Source of the DNA: JAIRVZ01 sp031553755
GTDB lineage: Bacteria > Bacteroidota > Bacteroidia > Bacteroidales > Azobacteroidaceae
Direction: 5' to 3'
Length of the DNA stretch: 28,566 bases
Assembly: GCA_031553755.1 (NCBI GenBank)
Contig: JAVBKZ010000080.1
Coordinates: 1 to 28,566 of the forward strand
The notes below the pieces were generated by a model. It worked only from the letters and a program-made list of their open reading frames with translations. It was not told the DNA's origin and did not search any database. How positions within the stretch are numbered: position 1 is the first letter of the stretch; every line of letters starts with the position of its first letter. The position numbers and the translations under genes are program-made. Of the stretch, positions 1 to 9,368 are shown one piece after another.

Positions 1-1009
1 TAATTGCTACAAGACAGTAGGTGATGATTGCACAATACACTTGGATTTTTACGGCATTCATAGTTGTTCCCCAAAAGGTTTTTACTTTCAGATGCTGCTT
101 AATCCATTTGAAGAAGAGTTCTACCTGCCAACGATTTTTATACAACAAGGCAATTTCTGTCGCCTCCAAGTCCATATTGTTGGTGATGAAAATAAGCTCT
201 TTATCCCGTTCTTTATCATAGTACTTGATTCGACGAATCTTGCCGGGGTAATCTTTTTTTGCATAAAAACCTTCCAATTTGCCAATTTGGTCGCATTGAA
301 CCCCTGTTGTTTTATCAACTGTATTAGAATACATTCTTTTGAACTTGAAATTGCTTTTTGCCCGGGTAACAAACCAGGCTCCTGCTTGATGAATTTTATA
401 CAGTCTGCTAAAATCTACATACCCTCGGTCAAAGATATAATAACTACCTGTTTCATAATGAAGATAATCCATTGCATTGACATCATTCACTTTTGCCGTA
501 GTAATCAGGATAAAACACGGTATGGAAGTTTTTACATCATATAATGTGTGGAGTTTAATACCTCCCTTACGCTTGCGGAACTCTGCCCACCAAAAGACAC
601 TCAAACACAAGTCAATGGTTGAAGAATCAAAAGCATAGATATTACCTTCTACCTTGATCTCGAAATCGTCTTTGTAGTAGCTCGAGCGAGCCTCGGTTAT
701 CAAAATATAGGCAAATTCCTCATAGATTCGATAATCCCGATTTCGATTGGCTTTGCCTAAATTGGTACGACTTACGCTTGTTCCGAACCCCAAATGATAA
801 TATTTGGAAGAATGTGCTTCAATACTCAATATTAGATCCCGCATGCTGTCTCTGCCTGTTAATTGTCCAAAAAGCATACAGAGCATCTGATTCCAACATG
901 TGAAACTGCGAACTTTTTTATTCCCGTTGTATTTTTCTACAATACGATCAAATACTCGACGGGGTAAGAATTCTGTAAGTTGTGAGAAAATGTATTTGCC
1001 TTGATTCAT
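1..1009 (-). mobile_element. IS4-family transposase (DUF4372-type N-terminus), 3' end beyond window
   Basis: A single uninterrupted minus-strand frame begins at the ATG at 1009 (MNQGKYIFSQ) and runs off the left edge after 336 codons; no stop or frameshift is seen. It is a DDE transposase. The first catalytic Asp is D128 in AFDSSTID, the second D194 in IFDRGYVD. The IS4 signature Y-(2)-R-(3)-E-(6)-K is intact as Y290, R293, E297, K304 in YKNRWQVELFFKWIK. The first 100 residues (FTCWNQMLCMLFGQLTGRDS) match the DUF4372 domain that I associate with Bacteroidota IS4 elements. Family members are usually a little under 400 residues, so roughly 50 residues are missing through the window boundary, not decay. 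The element lies downstream of the GH13 gene and does not obviously break a gene. Family assignment is firm; the named IS is not identifiable. Confidence 0.93.
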
Positions 1010-1171
1010 ATTTTTTGCTTTTTTTCAAAGCTAAAAAACACTTTCTCTATTCAAATCGTCACGCTCCAAAAACCTTACGAATCTGTGATATACAAATAAT
1101 TTCAAAGAACGAGTTTTTAATTTAAGTGTCCACTAGTGATAACAAATATCAACTAAAAGGCCGGAAATATT
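1010..1171. other. IS 5' flank and gap to the GH13 gene
   Basis: This AT-rich stretch lies between the transposase start and the GH13 stop. It must contain the terminal inverted repeat of the IS. The tract aatttaagtgtccactagtg near 1119-1138 is a candidate end by its position and lower A/T simplicity. The opposite end lies outside the window, so neither the inverted repeat nor a target-site duplication can be confirmed. No convincing terminator for the GH13 gene is seen here. Confidence 0.35.
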
Positions 1172-2872
1172 TTATCTTTTTTCCGTAAACTTAAATATCT
1201 TTCCGCTGTTTTTAGCCAGTTTTGTATAAAACAAAGCGTTAGGCCGTAAAAATGAAGTCGACTTTTTATCAGTCAATAACTCTTGACCTTCTTCTATTTT
1301 TTTCGGATTAATTTCAAAGAATTCAAAAACATGTTTAGGAATGTATATTGAAGTTTCAACATCTTTATCATCAAAGTTTACGACAATCAAAAGAATTTCA
1401 TTTCCTGATTTTCTGATGAATGTGTATTGTTTTTCGGAGTTAAAAAGCGTATTTTCATAATTAGAATACATTAAGTCGTAAAAAGCCCCTTCTCTGATTG
1501 CTTTCTCTGAATTGCAGAGTTTCAATAATTTGACATAATATTCCCTTAATTTTTTCGCGTCCGTATCTAATTTTTTACCATCGTATTTTCCTCCGTTTCT
1601 CCATTCCCGGATGGTTTTTACACTCCAATAATCGAAAATAGTAGTTCGTCCGTCTGTCCCGCTGAAACCTTCGCAGTCCATACCTTTTTCTCCCAGTTCT
1701 TGTCCGCAATAAATCATCACCGGATTTGTATTCATTGTAGCGGCAACGATCATGGCCGGAATTGCTTTCCACGCGTTTTTCGCGAAAAAATCGGAAGCAA
1801 TGCGTTGTTCATCATGATTTTCGAGGAAATTCAACATTTGATATTGGATTCCTTCTACCGATTGCCAGCATCCTGTAATACAACTTGCAGGTTGGTCGTT
1901 ACAAATAACAGCCCGAAGTGTATCATACAATCCCATTTTATCATACAGATAATCGAATTTTCCATTCCATAAATAATTCCGGTATTCTGCCGGATTATAC
2001 ACTTCCGCGATAAAAATAATTTTCGGATATTTTTCCTTTACTTGCGGGATAGCCCAACCCCAAAATTCAACAGGAACCATTTCTGCCATATCGCAACGGA
2101 AGCCATCGACTTTTTTTGAAGACCAAAACAGAAGGATATTCAACATTTTATGCCAAGTGTCGGGAACCGGATCAAAATATAAATGTCCGCCATTCAAAAA
2201 ATCGATGCCGTAATTTAATTTTACAGTCTCATACCAATCATTGACAGACGGATTTGCGTCAAACCGGTTGTTCCCTGTCGCTTTTGCTGGATTTTCTTCA
2301 TATTTTATGCCTCCGGAAAATAAATCAAATTCAGGCGAAAATTCTTGTCCCGGAATGTAATAAAAATTATTATTTGCATTGAATGTGGTATGGACGTCGT
2401 CATCTTCCCCTAAATCAATCACTCCTTTTGGCTTAGAATCGGATTTGTATTCGCGGGACACATGATTTGGCACAAAATCTATGATAACTTTTAGTTTCGA
2501 AATATGTGTGCGTGAAATCAATTCCTGAAATTCTTTCATTCTTAATTTCACATTGTCAGCCAAATCCGGATCGACATCGTAGTAATCTTTTATGGCATAA
2601 GGAGAACCGGCGTTGCCCTTCACTACCGCCGGATGGTCTTTTGATATGCCATGTTCGGAATAATCCGTTTTAGTCGCATGTTCAATAACTCCGGTATACC
2701 AAATATGCGAAAATCCCATTTTCTTTATTTCGTCCAATGCCGTTTGGGTAAAAGCGGAAAATTTTCCCGAACCGTTTTGTAGTATACTGCCGTTTTTTTC
2801 GTTGTTGGTATTGTCATTCCCAAAAAGTCTTGGAAAAACCTGGTATACCACCATTTTTTCTGTCTTACTCAT
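1172..2872 (-). CDS. GH13 alpha-amylase family glycoside hydrolase, cytoplasmic
   Basis: The 566-residue protein has no signal peptide, so it should act on alpha-glucans or maltodextrins inside the cell. All four GH13 conserved regions are readable: region I DFVPNH (D132, N136, H137), region II GFRCDMAE with nucleophile D261, region III FIAEV with acid/base E290, and region IV ENHD with transition-state stabiliser D354. The N-terminus (VVYQVFPRLFG) is the usual first strand of the (beta/alpha)8 barrel, and the last ~80 residues look like the C-terminal beta domain. The active site appears complete. It starts at ATG 2872, 27 bases after the patatin stop on the same strand, so the two are probably cotranscribed. 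Exact specificity (amylase, neopullulanase or maltogenic) cannot be told from sequence alone. Confidence 0.93.
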   Translation of the reverse strand: MSKTEKMVVYQVFPRLFGNDNTNNEKNGSILQNGSGKFSAFTQTALDEIKKMGFSHIWYTGVIEHATKTDYSEHGISKDHPAVVKGNAGSPYAIKDYYDVDPDLADNVKLRMKEFQELISRTHISKLKVIIDFVPNHVSREYKSDSKPKGVIDLGEDDDVHTTFNANNNFYYIPGQEFSPEFDLFSGGIKYEENPAKATGNNRFDANPSVNDWYETVKLNYGIDFLNGGHLYFDPVPDTWHKMLNILLFWSSKKVDGFRCDMAEMVPVEFWGWAIPQVKEKYPKIIFIAEVYNPAEYRNYLWNGKFDYLYDKMGLYDTLRAVICNDQPASCITGCWQSVEGIQYQMLNFLENHDEQRIASDFFAKNAWKAIPAMIVAATMNTNPVMIYCGQELGEKGMDCEGFSGTDGRTTIFDYWSVKTIREWRNGGKYDGKKLDTDAKKLREYYVKLLKLCNSEKAIREGAFYDLMYSNYENTLFNSEKQYTFIRKSGNEILLIVVNFDDKDVETSIYIPKHVFEFFEINPKKIEEGQELLTDKKSTSFLRPNALFYTKLAKNSGKIFKFTEKR

Positions 2873-2899
2873 GCGTTTTTCTTTTTAATTATATGTGTT

Positions 2900-3706
2900 T
2901 TATTGAAATATTTTTTGAAATAAATTCTTCTTTTCAGGAATATTATTTATTGTTTCCAATGCTGTTTGATATCCTAATTCGAATATTTTAGTTACATTTT
3001 CCAAATCAAATGTTTTATATTCGGCAACATCTTTTGTTTCGATTAAAATATCGCATAATCTTCTATCTTGAAGTGTATTCGCTCTAAACATGTAATGATA
3101 AGTTAATTCCGCGATATTGACAATGGAATCGTTGTGCTTTTTTGAAACCAAAGGACTTACATTGATTCCGATTACGGTTTTGCAATTTTCCCGGATTACC
3201 GAAACCGGAAAATTCTTGAACAAACCTCCATCTACATAATTTATTCCATTGATTTTTATCGGATTAAATACTACAGGGATGCTACACGAAGCCATAAGAG
3301 GTTCTATTAAATTTCCTTTTTCGAAAACAGTAAAAAAGCCTTCGTCCAGATTTGTCGCTACAACTTTAAGAGGAATGCTTAATTCTTCAAAAGTTTTTGC
3401 CCGCAAATGTTTTTTCAAAAATTTTTGAAATCCCGACATGTTGAAAATAGCGGTTTTAGGGACTTGCCATTCAACAAATTTTTTAAATTCACTTCCAATA
3501 AATAAGTTCGCGATTTCCTGAGGATGATATCCATCTGAATACAATGCTCCAACCAATGCCCCGGCGCTTGTTCCCGCGATTATATCCGGTTTAAATCCCG
3601 CATCGTCTATCGCTTTGAAAGCTCCGGCGTGAGCAAACCCTCTTGCTCCGCCTCCGCTTAAAGCGATCCCCAATTTATATGTTATTTTTCTATTTTTATC
3701 ATCCAT
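2900..3706 (-). CDS. Patatin-like phospholipase (RssA type)
   Basis: This is a patatin-family serine lipid hydrolase of about 268 residues. With numbering from the preferred start, the oxyanion-hole motif SGGGARG lies near residue 18, the nucleophile elbow GTSAG carries S47, and the dyad Asp is D159 in YVDGGLF. No signal peptide is seen, which fits the cytoplasmic or membrane-associated short RssA-like group. The longest open frame extends upstream to a TTG at 3739, but that TTG is the end of a perfect -7 box (TATATTTG, 3737-3744). I therefore place the start at ATG 3706 (MDDKNRKITYK), leaving a ~25-base leader. It precedes the GH13 gene in the same orientation, 27 bases apart. Physiological substrate unknown. 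Confidence 0.88.
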   Translation of the reverse strand: MDDKNRKITYKLGIALSGGGARGFAHAGAFKAIDDAGFKPDIIAGTSAGALVGALYSDGYHPQEIANLFIGSEFKKFVEWQVPKTAIFNMSGFQKFLKKHLRAKTFEELSIPLKVVATNLDEGFFTVFEKGNLIEPLMASCSIPVVFNPIKINGINYVDGGLFKNFPVSVIRENCKTVIGINVSPLVSKKHNDSIVNIAELTYHYMFRANTLQDRRLCDILIETKDVAEYKTFDLENVTKIFELGYQTALETINNIPEKKNLFQKIFQ

Positions 3707-3736
3707 ATAAAAAGGTAAAAGTTCAGAAGTTATGTA

Positions 3737-3744
3737 CAAATATA
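3737..3744 (-). promoter_or_regulatory. Bacteroidota -7 box for the patatin gene
   Basis: TATATTTG on the minus strand fits TAnnTTTG exactly. A TTG lies 22 bases further upstream, slightly beyond the usual 19-21 spacing. The box overlaps the upstream TTG codon and so argues for translation from ATG 3706. Confidence 0.55.
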
Positions 3745-3864
3745 ATCATTTTGAGAGTGTTTTGTTCAATAATTTATGAAAAAAGCGATTTTTCTTTTGA
3801 GAATTAGTATTTTTGCAACCAATAGATAAACCTTAATGAATTATCAACAAATACGATAAATATG

Positions 3865-3872
3865 TACATTTG
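3865..3872 (+). promoter_or_regulatory. Candidate -7 box for glnN
   Basis: TACATTTG matches TAnnTTTG and would give a leader of about 25-30 bases before the glnN ATG at 3906. A second match, TATTTTTG at 3808-3815, could be an additional upstream promoter. Neither has a clear TTTG at the -33 position, so which one is used is open. Confidence 0.45.
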
Positions 3873-3905
3873 TACGCTAAATAAATTCTTTATTATATAA
3901 ATTTT

Positions 3906-6095
3906 ATGTCTATCTTACGATTCAAAGCCGTTGAAAAAGCATCTAACAGAACAGTGTTAGAGCCTGTTGCCCCTGAAAAGAAAACTTCTGAATATTTCGG
4001 AGTCGATGTTTTCAATAAACATGCGATGCAAAAATATTTGGCCAAAGAAACCTATAACAAGATAATTAATGCCATTGAGCATGGAAGTCCTATTGATCGT
4101 TCGTTGGCAGACCATGTTGCCGCCGGGTTACGAATGTGGGCGATGGAAAAAGGCGCTACACATTATACGCATTGGTTTCATCCTTTAACAGATGGTACGG
4201 CGGAAAAACATGACGCTTTTGTTGAATCTGACGGGAACGGAGGTTTGATTGAAGATTTGAGCGGAAAATTATTGGCTCAACAAGAACCGGATGCTTCGAG
4301 TTTCCCAAGCGGAGGGTTGAGGAATACGTTCGAAGCAAGAGGATATTCGGCATGGGATCCGTCTTCCCCGGCATTCATAATGGATAAAACTTTATGTATT
4401 CCTACCGTATTTATTTCTTATACAGGAGAAGCTTTAGATTATAAAACTCCTTTGCTTAAGGCAATACATGCCATGAACAAAGCCGCGACAGGAGTTTGTA
4501 AATATTTCAATGAAGACACTAAAAGGGTAATTACTTATCTTGGATGGGAACAGGAATATTTTCTTGTCGACGAAGCTTTATATAATGCCCGTCCGGATTT
4601 GGCATTAACCGACCGAACGTTGATGGGGCATGAATCGGCGAAAAATCAACAGTTGGAAGACCATTATTTTGGAGCGATTCCTCCTCGTGTACAAGCATTT
4701 ATGAAAGATTTGGAATATGAATGTTATCGATTGGGAATTCCTGTAAAGACACGTCACAACGAGGCGGCTCCAAATCAGTTCGAGTTGGCTCCGATTTATG
4801 AAGAGGTCAATTTGGCTGTCGATCATAATCTTTTATTGATGTCGATCATGGAAAGGGTAGCGGCAAGACATCAATTCCGGGTTTTATTACACGAAAAACC
4901 TTATAAAGGAGTAAATGGTTCGGGAAAACACAACAATTGGTCGATAGGAACAGATACCGGAATTAATTTACTTTCTCCCGGAAAAGACCAATTCGAGAAT
5001 TTTCGATTTATATGCTTTATTACCAATATTTTAATGGCCGTATGTAAAAATAACGCCTTATTGAAAGCGAGTATTTCTACTGCCGGAAACGCGTACCGGT
5101 TGGGCGCGAATGAAGCTCCTCCCGCGATTGTTTCTGTATTTTTAGGCCCTCAAATCAACGATATCCTGAAAAAATTGGAAAATAGTTCGATTAAAGAAGC
5201 TATAATGGGAGACGATAAAAAGGCGATGAAACTTGGAGTCGGACATATTCCTGAATTGTTAATTGATAATACAGACAGAAACCGGACATCTCCTTTTGCT
5301 TTCACGGGAAACCGTTTTGAATTCAGGGCGATTGGCGCGTCCGCGAACTGTGCTTCGGCAATGATCGCGCTTAATACATCTATTGCTTATCAGTTGGAAC
5401 AATTCAAAATAGAAGTTGACGGACTGATTGAAAAAGGAAAATCGAAACAAGAAGCATTGTTTTATGTAATGAACCGTTATATCAAAGAATCGAAACAAAT
5501 TATTTTTGATGGAAACGGTTATAGCCAGGAATGGAAAGAAGAAGCTCTTCGCAGAGGATTGGATTGTGAAACCTCTGTCCCGCTTATCTATAACGCTTAT
5601 ACGGCTCCTTATTCAGTTGAAATGTTCAACCACATGGGAGTGTTTACTGAAATTGAACTTCATGCCAGAAACGAAGTTAAATGGGAGATTTATACGAAAA
5701 AAATACAAATAGAATCTCGTGTGTTGGGCGATTTGGCGATGAATCACATTATTCCGGTTGGAATACGTTATCAAACTTTACTGTTGGATAATGCCATTAA
5801 ATATAAAGAATTATTCAGGGGAGAATCTTCGGAAGAAAACGGAAACGAAACAATTTCATTGATTAAAGAGATAAAACATCATTTATCGGCAATACGTTCG
5901 AAAGTAAGTTTTATGATAGAAGCGCGCAAAATCGCGAACAGAATAGAACATGCCAGGGAAAAGGCAATTACTTATCACGATACTGTTTTCCCGTTTTTGG
6001 ATGATATTCGCCATCATATTGATGAATTGGAGTTAATTGTTGACGATGAAATGTGGCCGTTGCCCAAATACCGTGAATTATTATTTACAAGATAG
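3906..6095 (+). CDS. glnN: Glutamine synthetase type III
   Basis: ATP-dependent ligation of ammonia to glutamate to give glutamine; cytoplasmic and central to nitrogen assimilation. The 729-residue length is typical of the GSIII class common in Bacteroidota (GSI and GSII are far shorter). Class features include the N-terminal segment with ATHYTHWFHPLT, the NEAAPNQFE stretch, the substrate loop GSGKHNNWSIGT, and the C-terminal active-site block NRTSPFAFTGNRFEFRAIG. The sequence is uninterrupted with an ATG start. Downstream, a CPBP protease gene begins within about a dozen bases and an AEC transporter gene overlaps that, so glnN leads a probable three-gene operon. It diverges from the patatin gene. 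Nitrogen control is likely from function, but no specific operator is visible. Confidence 0.97.
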   Translation: MSILRFKAVEKASNRTVLEPVAPEKKTSEYFGVDVFNKHAMQKYLAKETYNKIINAIEHGSPIDRSLADHVAAGLRMWAMEKGATHYTHWFHPLTDGTAEKHDAFVESDGNGGLIEDLSGKLLAQQEPDASSFPSGGLRNTFEARGYSAWDPSSPAFIMDKTLCIPTVFISYTGEALDYKTPLLKAIHAMNKAATGVCKYFNEDTKRVITYLGWEQEYFLVDEALYNARPDLALTDRTLMGHESAKNQQLEDHYFGAIPPRVQAFMKDLEYECYRLGIPVKTRHNEAAPNQFELAPIYEEVNLAVDHNLLLMSIMERVAARHQFRVLLHEKPYKGVNGSGKHNNWSIGTDTGINLLSPGKDQFENFRFICFITNILMAVCKNNALLKASISTAGNAYRLGANEAPPAIVSVFLGPQINDILKKLENSSIKEAIMGDDKKAMKLGVGHIPELLIDNTDRNRTSPFAFTGNRFEFRAIGASANCASAMIALNTSIAYQLEQFKIEVDGLIEKGKSKQEALFYVMNRYIKESKQIIFDGNGYSQEWKEEALRRGLDCETSVPLIYNAYTAPYSVEMFNHMGVFTEIELHARNEVKWEIYTKKIQIESRVLGDLAMNHIIPVGIRYQTLLLDNAIKYKELFRGESSEENGNETISLIKEIKHHLSAIRSKVSFMIEARKIANRIEHAREKAITYHDTVFPFLDDIRHHIDELELIVDDEMWPLPKYRELLFTR

Positions 6096-6107
6096 AATTT
6101 GAAAAAT

Positions 6108-7037
6108 ATGTCGCGAACCGGAATTTTGAAAAATATGCCTTTTATCTCACAATTGTTATTGTGTGTCGGATTTGTTGTTTTAGGTTCTATATTTTGTCAG
6201 GTTTTGTTTTATGGCATATTATTGGTAAAAAACGGTTTTTCGAAAGAAATCGCGGATAATTTGTTATTGCGCCTGAATGAAAATGGGGAATTACTTCGTG
6301 AATTTTTATTTTTACAAACCGTATGCGTTTTCTTCATTCCTGCTTTATTTATGTCCGGATTATTTTCTGAAAATTTCCGTACTTATTTAAGCACTGAAAT
6401 TCCCGTTTCAGGTTTAGTTATTATACTGACGATTTTTAGTGTGTTTCTTTCTATTCCATGCATCAATTATATTGCATATTGGAACGAACAACTAAGGCTT
6501 CCTGAATCGATGAAAGCATTTGAAGAATCAATAAGAGCGATGGAAAATCAGGCTCAGGCGATTTTCAATACAATGCTTGTTGTTGATAATTTTTGGGAAT
6601 TTCTGATGAATATTCTGATCGTAGGTGTATTAGCGGCTGTTGGGGAAGAATTTTTATTTCGGGGAGTTTTGCAAAATATTTTCAGCAAAGTAATCAAGAA
6701 TCAACATGTTGTGATATGGATTGTCGCGATTATTTTCAGCTTGATACATTTTCAATTTTATGGTTTTTTCGCGAGAGTATTATTGGGCGCTTATTTAGGA
6801 TATTTATTGTATTATAGCAAGAGTATTTGGGTTCCGGTTTTAGCTCATTTTACGAACAACGCTTTTGGAGTGATCTATTATTATGTTGTCGGAGATGCCG
6901 AAAAATTGAAACAAGTCGATGAAATCGGAACCGGCTCGACATCTTGGATAACCTTTGTTTCCCTGATTTTATTCATAATTACTTTTTTATTTTTAAAGAA
7001 AATATTGAAAAAAGATTTGCAAATACCAAATGAATAA
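6108..7037 (+). CDS. CPBP family intramembrane metalloprotease
   Basis: A CAAX-prenyl-protease-related (Abi/CPBP) integral membrane protein of 309 residues. Numbering from ATG 6108, the motifs are EEFLFR (E180, E181, R185), an isolated H214 in LIHFQFYG, and HFTNNAFG (H247, N251); these are the metal-binding and catalytic positions of the family. Six to eight hydrophobic segments flank them. The open frame extends back to a TTG at 6099, but ATG 6108, 12 bases after the glnN stop, is the better start. It overlaps the following transporter gene by 8 bases, suggesting translational coupling. Relatives process prenylated proteins or bacteriocin-type peptides, but nothing nearby identifies a substrate here. 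Confidence 0.85.
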   Translation: MSRTGILKNMPFISQLLLCVGFVVLGSIFCQVLFYGILLVKNGFSKEIADNLLLRLNENGELLREFLFLQTVCVFFIPALFMSGLFSENFRTYLSTEIPVSGLVIILTIFSVFLSIPCINYIAYWNEQLRLPESMKAFEESIRAMENQAQAIFNTMLVVDNFWEFLMNILIVGVLAAVGEEFLFRGVLQNIFSKVIKNQHVVIWIVAIIFSLIHFQFYGFFARVLLGAYLGYLLYYSKSIWVPVLAHFTNNAFGVIYYYVVGDAEKLKQVDEIGTGSTSWITFVSLILFIITFLFLKKILKKDLQIPNE

Positions 7038-7977
7038 TATCCTTTTTTCGATCAATGTAGTTATACCTCTTTTTGTTATGATGGCCGTGGGTTATGCGGC
7101 CCGCCAGTTCAAATTAGTATCAGATTCATTTCTATCCGAAGCCAACAAGTTTGTCTTTAAGTTGTGTCTTCCATTCATGTTGTTTCAGAACATACGCGTG
7201 TCATTCAGAGGGGAAGTATCTGATATGAGATTGATTGTCATGTCGTTTTTAGGCACTTTAGCCGTAATTTTTCTATCATTATTGATAGTTCCCCTGCTTG
7301 TAAAATCCCGTCCTCAAAAAGGGAGTATTATACAAGGAATTTACAGGAGTAATTTTTTAATTTATGGGATTCCTTTGGCAACAGGAATGTATGGAAAAGA
7401 AGCGTTGGGAACAATTTCCATGTTGATGGGAACAACTATTCCTGTTTTTAATATCGCCGCTGTAATTATTTTGTCTGTTTATTCAGAAGATGGGCATCGA
7501 CAATTATCGTTCAAAAATATAATGATGGATATCATTAAAAATCCGTTGATTATCGGTTGTTTTATTGGGATGATATTCGGATTTTTACGTATAGAATTTC
7601 CTGTATCTGTCGACAAACCGTTGAATGAACTTGCCGGAATTGCCACACCTTTGGCTTTATTTGTCATGGGAGGAGATTTTCGATTTAGAAATCTAAAAAA
7701 TAATATTTGGAAGGTTATTGCCACTACATTTGCCCGTTTAATAATTGTCCCTGCCGTAATGATAACTTTTTTTGTGTGGGCAGGATTTCGCAATGTGGAA
7801 TTAAGCGCGTTGTTATGCTTGTTTGCGACACCGACGGCGGTAAGTAGCTATGTGATGGCGAAAAATATGGGTTGTGACGCTGAACTTGCCGGACAAATAG
7901 TTGTTTTAACCACAGTTTGTTCTTGCATAACTATCTTTTTCTTCGTTTACATTTTGAGAAGTATGGCTTTTTTATAA
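7030..7977 (+). CDS. AEC family transporter (auxin efflux carrier/malate permease-like)
   Basis: A 315-residue hydrophobic protein with about ten predicted membrane segments in two halves separated by a polar loop near residues 150-170. The N-terminal MAVGYAARQF and the C-terminal FATPTAVSSYVMAKNMG with the following QIVVLTT are typical of the AEC/PF03547 membrane transport family, whose bacterial members export or exchange organic acids or amino-acid-like anions. Its ATG lies inside the 3' end of the CPBP gene (8-base overlap), so it is translated with that gene and probably belongs to the glnN transcript. Substrate cannot be read from sequence. No clear terminator follows. Confidence 0.88.
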   Translation: MNNILFSINVVIPLFVMMAVGYAARQFKLVSDSFLSEANKFVFKLCLPFMLFQNIRVSFRGEVSDMRLIVMSFLGTLAVIFLSLLIVPLLVKSRPQKGSIIQGIYRSNFLIYGIPLATGMYGKEALGTISMLMGTTIPVFNIAAVIILSVYSEDGHRQLSFKNIMMDIIKNPLIIGCFIGMIFGFLRIEFPVSVDKPLNELAGIATPLALFVMGGDFRFRNLKNNIWKVIATTFARLIIVPAVMITFFVWAGFRNVELSALLCLFATPTAVSSYVMAKNMGCDAELAGQIVVLTTVCSCITIFFFVYILRSMAFL

Positions 7978-8049
7978 TAGAAAATAAATCAAAAGTAAAT
8001 CTTAATTTTTTTGTAATAATATTGTACTTCAAGTGTAATATTGCCAATA

Positions 8050-8057
8050 TATTTTTG
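8050..8057 (+). promoter_or_regulatory. -7 box for the OprO/P-like porin
   Basis: TATTTTTG matches TAnnTTTG and sits 26 bases before the ATG at 8083. It lies inside the longest open frame (TTG at 8041), which shows that the upstream extension is not translated. Confidence 0.5.
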
Positions 8058-8082
8058 CATCGTAATTGTTAAAAATAAATTT

Positions 8083-9366
8083 ATGAAAAAAAGTATTGTA
8101 GCATTATGTTGCTGTTTGTGTGTCTGTATGTCGGTTTTTTCTCAGGAACAACAATTGTTAAATGGAGAACCTGAATTAAGTCCTGTTGAAAAATTAGACC
8201 AAAAATTACAAACGATTGAAGATGCCGTAAAAACTCTTCAAAAACTCAAGGTGTCAGGATATATTCAAGCACAATATCAATGGGGAGAAAAAGACGCTTC
8301 ATTGAAAGTTGGCGCAGTAAACGAAAATCTAAACAACTCGTTTAATCGTGTCGGTATCCGCCGCGGACTTCTCAAGTTCGCTTACGAAGATGGAATCGGT
8401 TTGGGAGTTTTCCAATTGGATATGACTGAAAAAGGTGTCGGTATAAAAGACGCTTACCTTGCCATCAAAGATCCGTTGTGGGAAACCAACTCTTTCAAAG
8501 CCGGAATTTTTTTCCGTCCGTTTGGAAACGAAATCAGCTATTCCTCTTCTCGTCTCGAATCGACCGAACGTTCTGCCATAGTCCAAACCCTTTTTCCCGA
8601 AGAACGCGATTTAGGAGGTATGTTTACATTGCAAGCGGCAAAAACTTCTCCATGGAATTTTCTTAAACTCGAAGCCGGATTGTTTGCCGGAAATGGAATC
8701 AAACAGGAAACCGACAATCGTAAAGATTTTATCGGACATCTATCCGCAAGTAAAAATATAGGAAGCGAAGCTAAATGGGGCTTGGGTGTATCATATTATA
8801 ACGGAGGGGTCTTTCAAGGCAATAAATATGTTTATACAATGAACGGAAAAGGTTTTGTCTGTGATAGTGTCGCGGAAAACAAGGGTAAATTTGCCAAACG
8901 TGAATACATTGGTTTTGATGGACAATTCAGTATAATGAGCGTTTTAGGTTTGACTCAATTAAGAACTGAATATCTTTTCGGAACACAGCCGGGAGGTAAA
9001 GCAAGCAGTAAAAGCCCGAATACATCGGTTTTGATTCTTACCGACACATACATCCGTAATTTCAGTGGAGGGTATATCATATTAGTTCAAGATTTAGGAA
9101 AATCTCCTTTCTCCGCCGTTTTGAAATATGATTTATACGATCCGAACACCAAAGTTTCGGGAGACGAAATCGGATTAAACGGAACTAATTTGGTAGATTT
9201 AGCCCAAAATACATTTGGTTTTGGTATGCTTTGGAGAATCAATAACAACTTGCGTTTACAAGTATATTATGAAATAAACAAGAACGAAACTACCGCTAAC
9301 CTGACTAATTTCAAGGAAGATATTAAAAATGATGTCTTTACGTTGAGGATGCAGTATAAATGGTAA
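8083..9366 (+). CDS. Phosphate-selective porin O/P-like outer membrane protein
   Basis: A 427-residue outer-membrane channel. MKKSIVALCC begins a signal peptide with cleavage likely after VFSQ. A short coiled-coil segment (SPVEKLDQKLQTIEDAVKTL) precedes the barrel, as in OprO/OprP relatives. The barrel opens with VSGYIQAQYQW and RRGLLKFAYE and ends with an alternating strand closing on YKW, the aromatic C-terminus expected by the BAM machinery. I chose ATG 8083 over the TTG at 8041 because a -7 box lies between them and the signal peptide starts at 8083. It converges on the LytTR gene with only two bases between their stops. Phosphate selectivity is a family label, not evident from residues. 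Confidence 0.87.
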   Translation: MKKSIVALCCCLCVCMSVFSQEQQLLNGEPELSPVEKLDQKLQTIEDAVKTLQKLKVSGYIQAQYQWGEKDASLKVGAVNENLNNSFNRVGIRRGLLKFAYEDGIGLGVFQLDMTEKGVGIKDAYLAIKDPLWETNSFKAGIFFRPFGNEISYSSSRLESTERSAIVQTLFPEERDLGGMFTLQAAKTSPWNFLKLEAGLFAGNGIKQETDNRKDFIGHLSASKNIGSEAKWGLGVSYYNGGVFQGNKYVYTMNGKGFVCDSVAENKGKFAKREYIGFDGQFSIMSVLGLTQLRTEYLFGTQPGGKASSKSPNTSVLILTDTYIRNFSGGYIILVQDLGKSPFSAVLKYDLYDPNTKVSGDEIGLNGTNLVDLAQNTFGFGMLWRINNNLRLQVYYEINKNETTANLTNFKEDIKNDVFTLRMQYKW

Positions 9367-9368
9367 TT

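Noticed and set aside
41..544. Plus-strand open frame of 167 codons at the left edge
   Set aside because: It is antisense to the transposase, whose DDE motifs are fully readable on the minus strand.
7981..8040. Possible terminator after the AEC gene (AATATTGTAC/GTGTAATATT)
   Set aside because: The stem has mismatches and no T-run after it.
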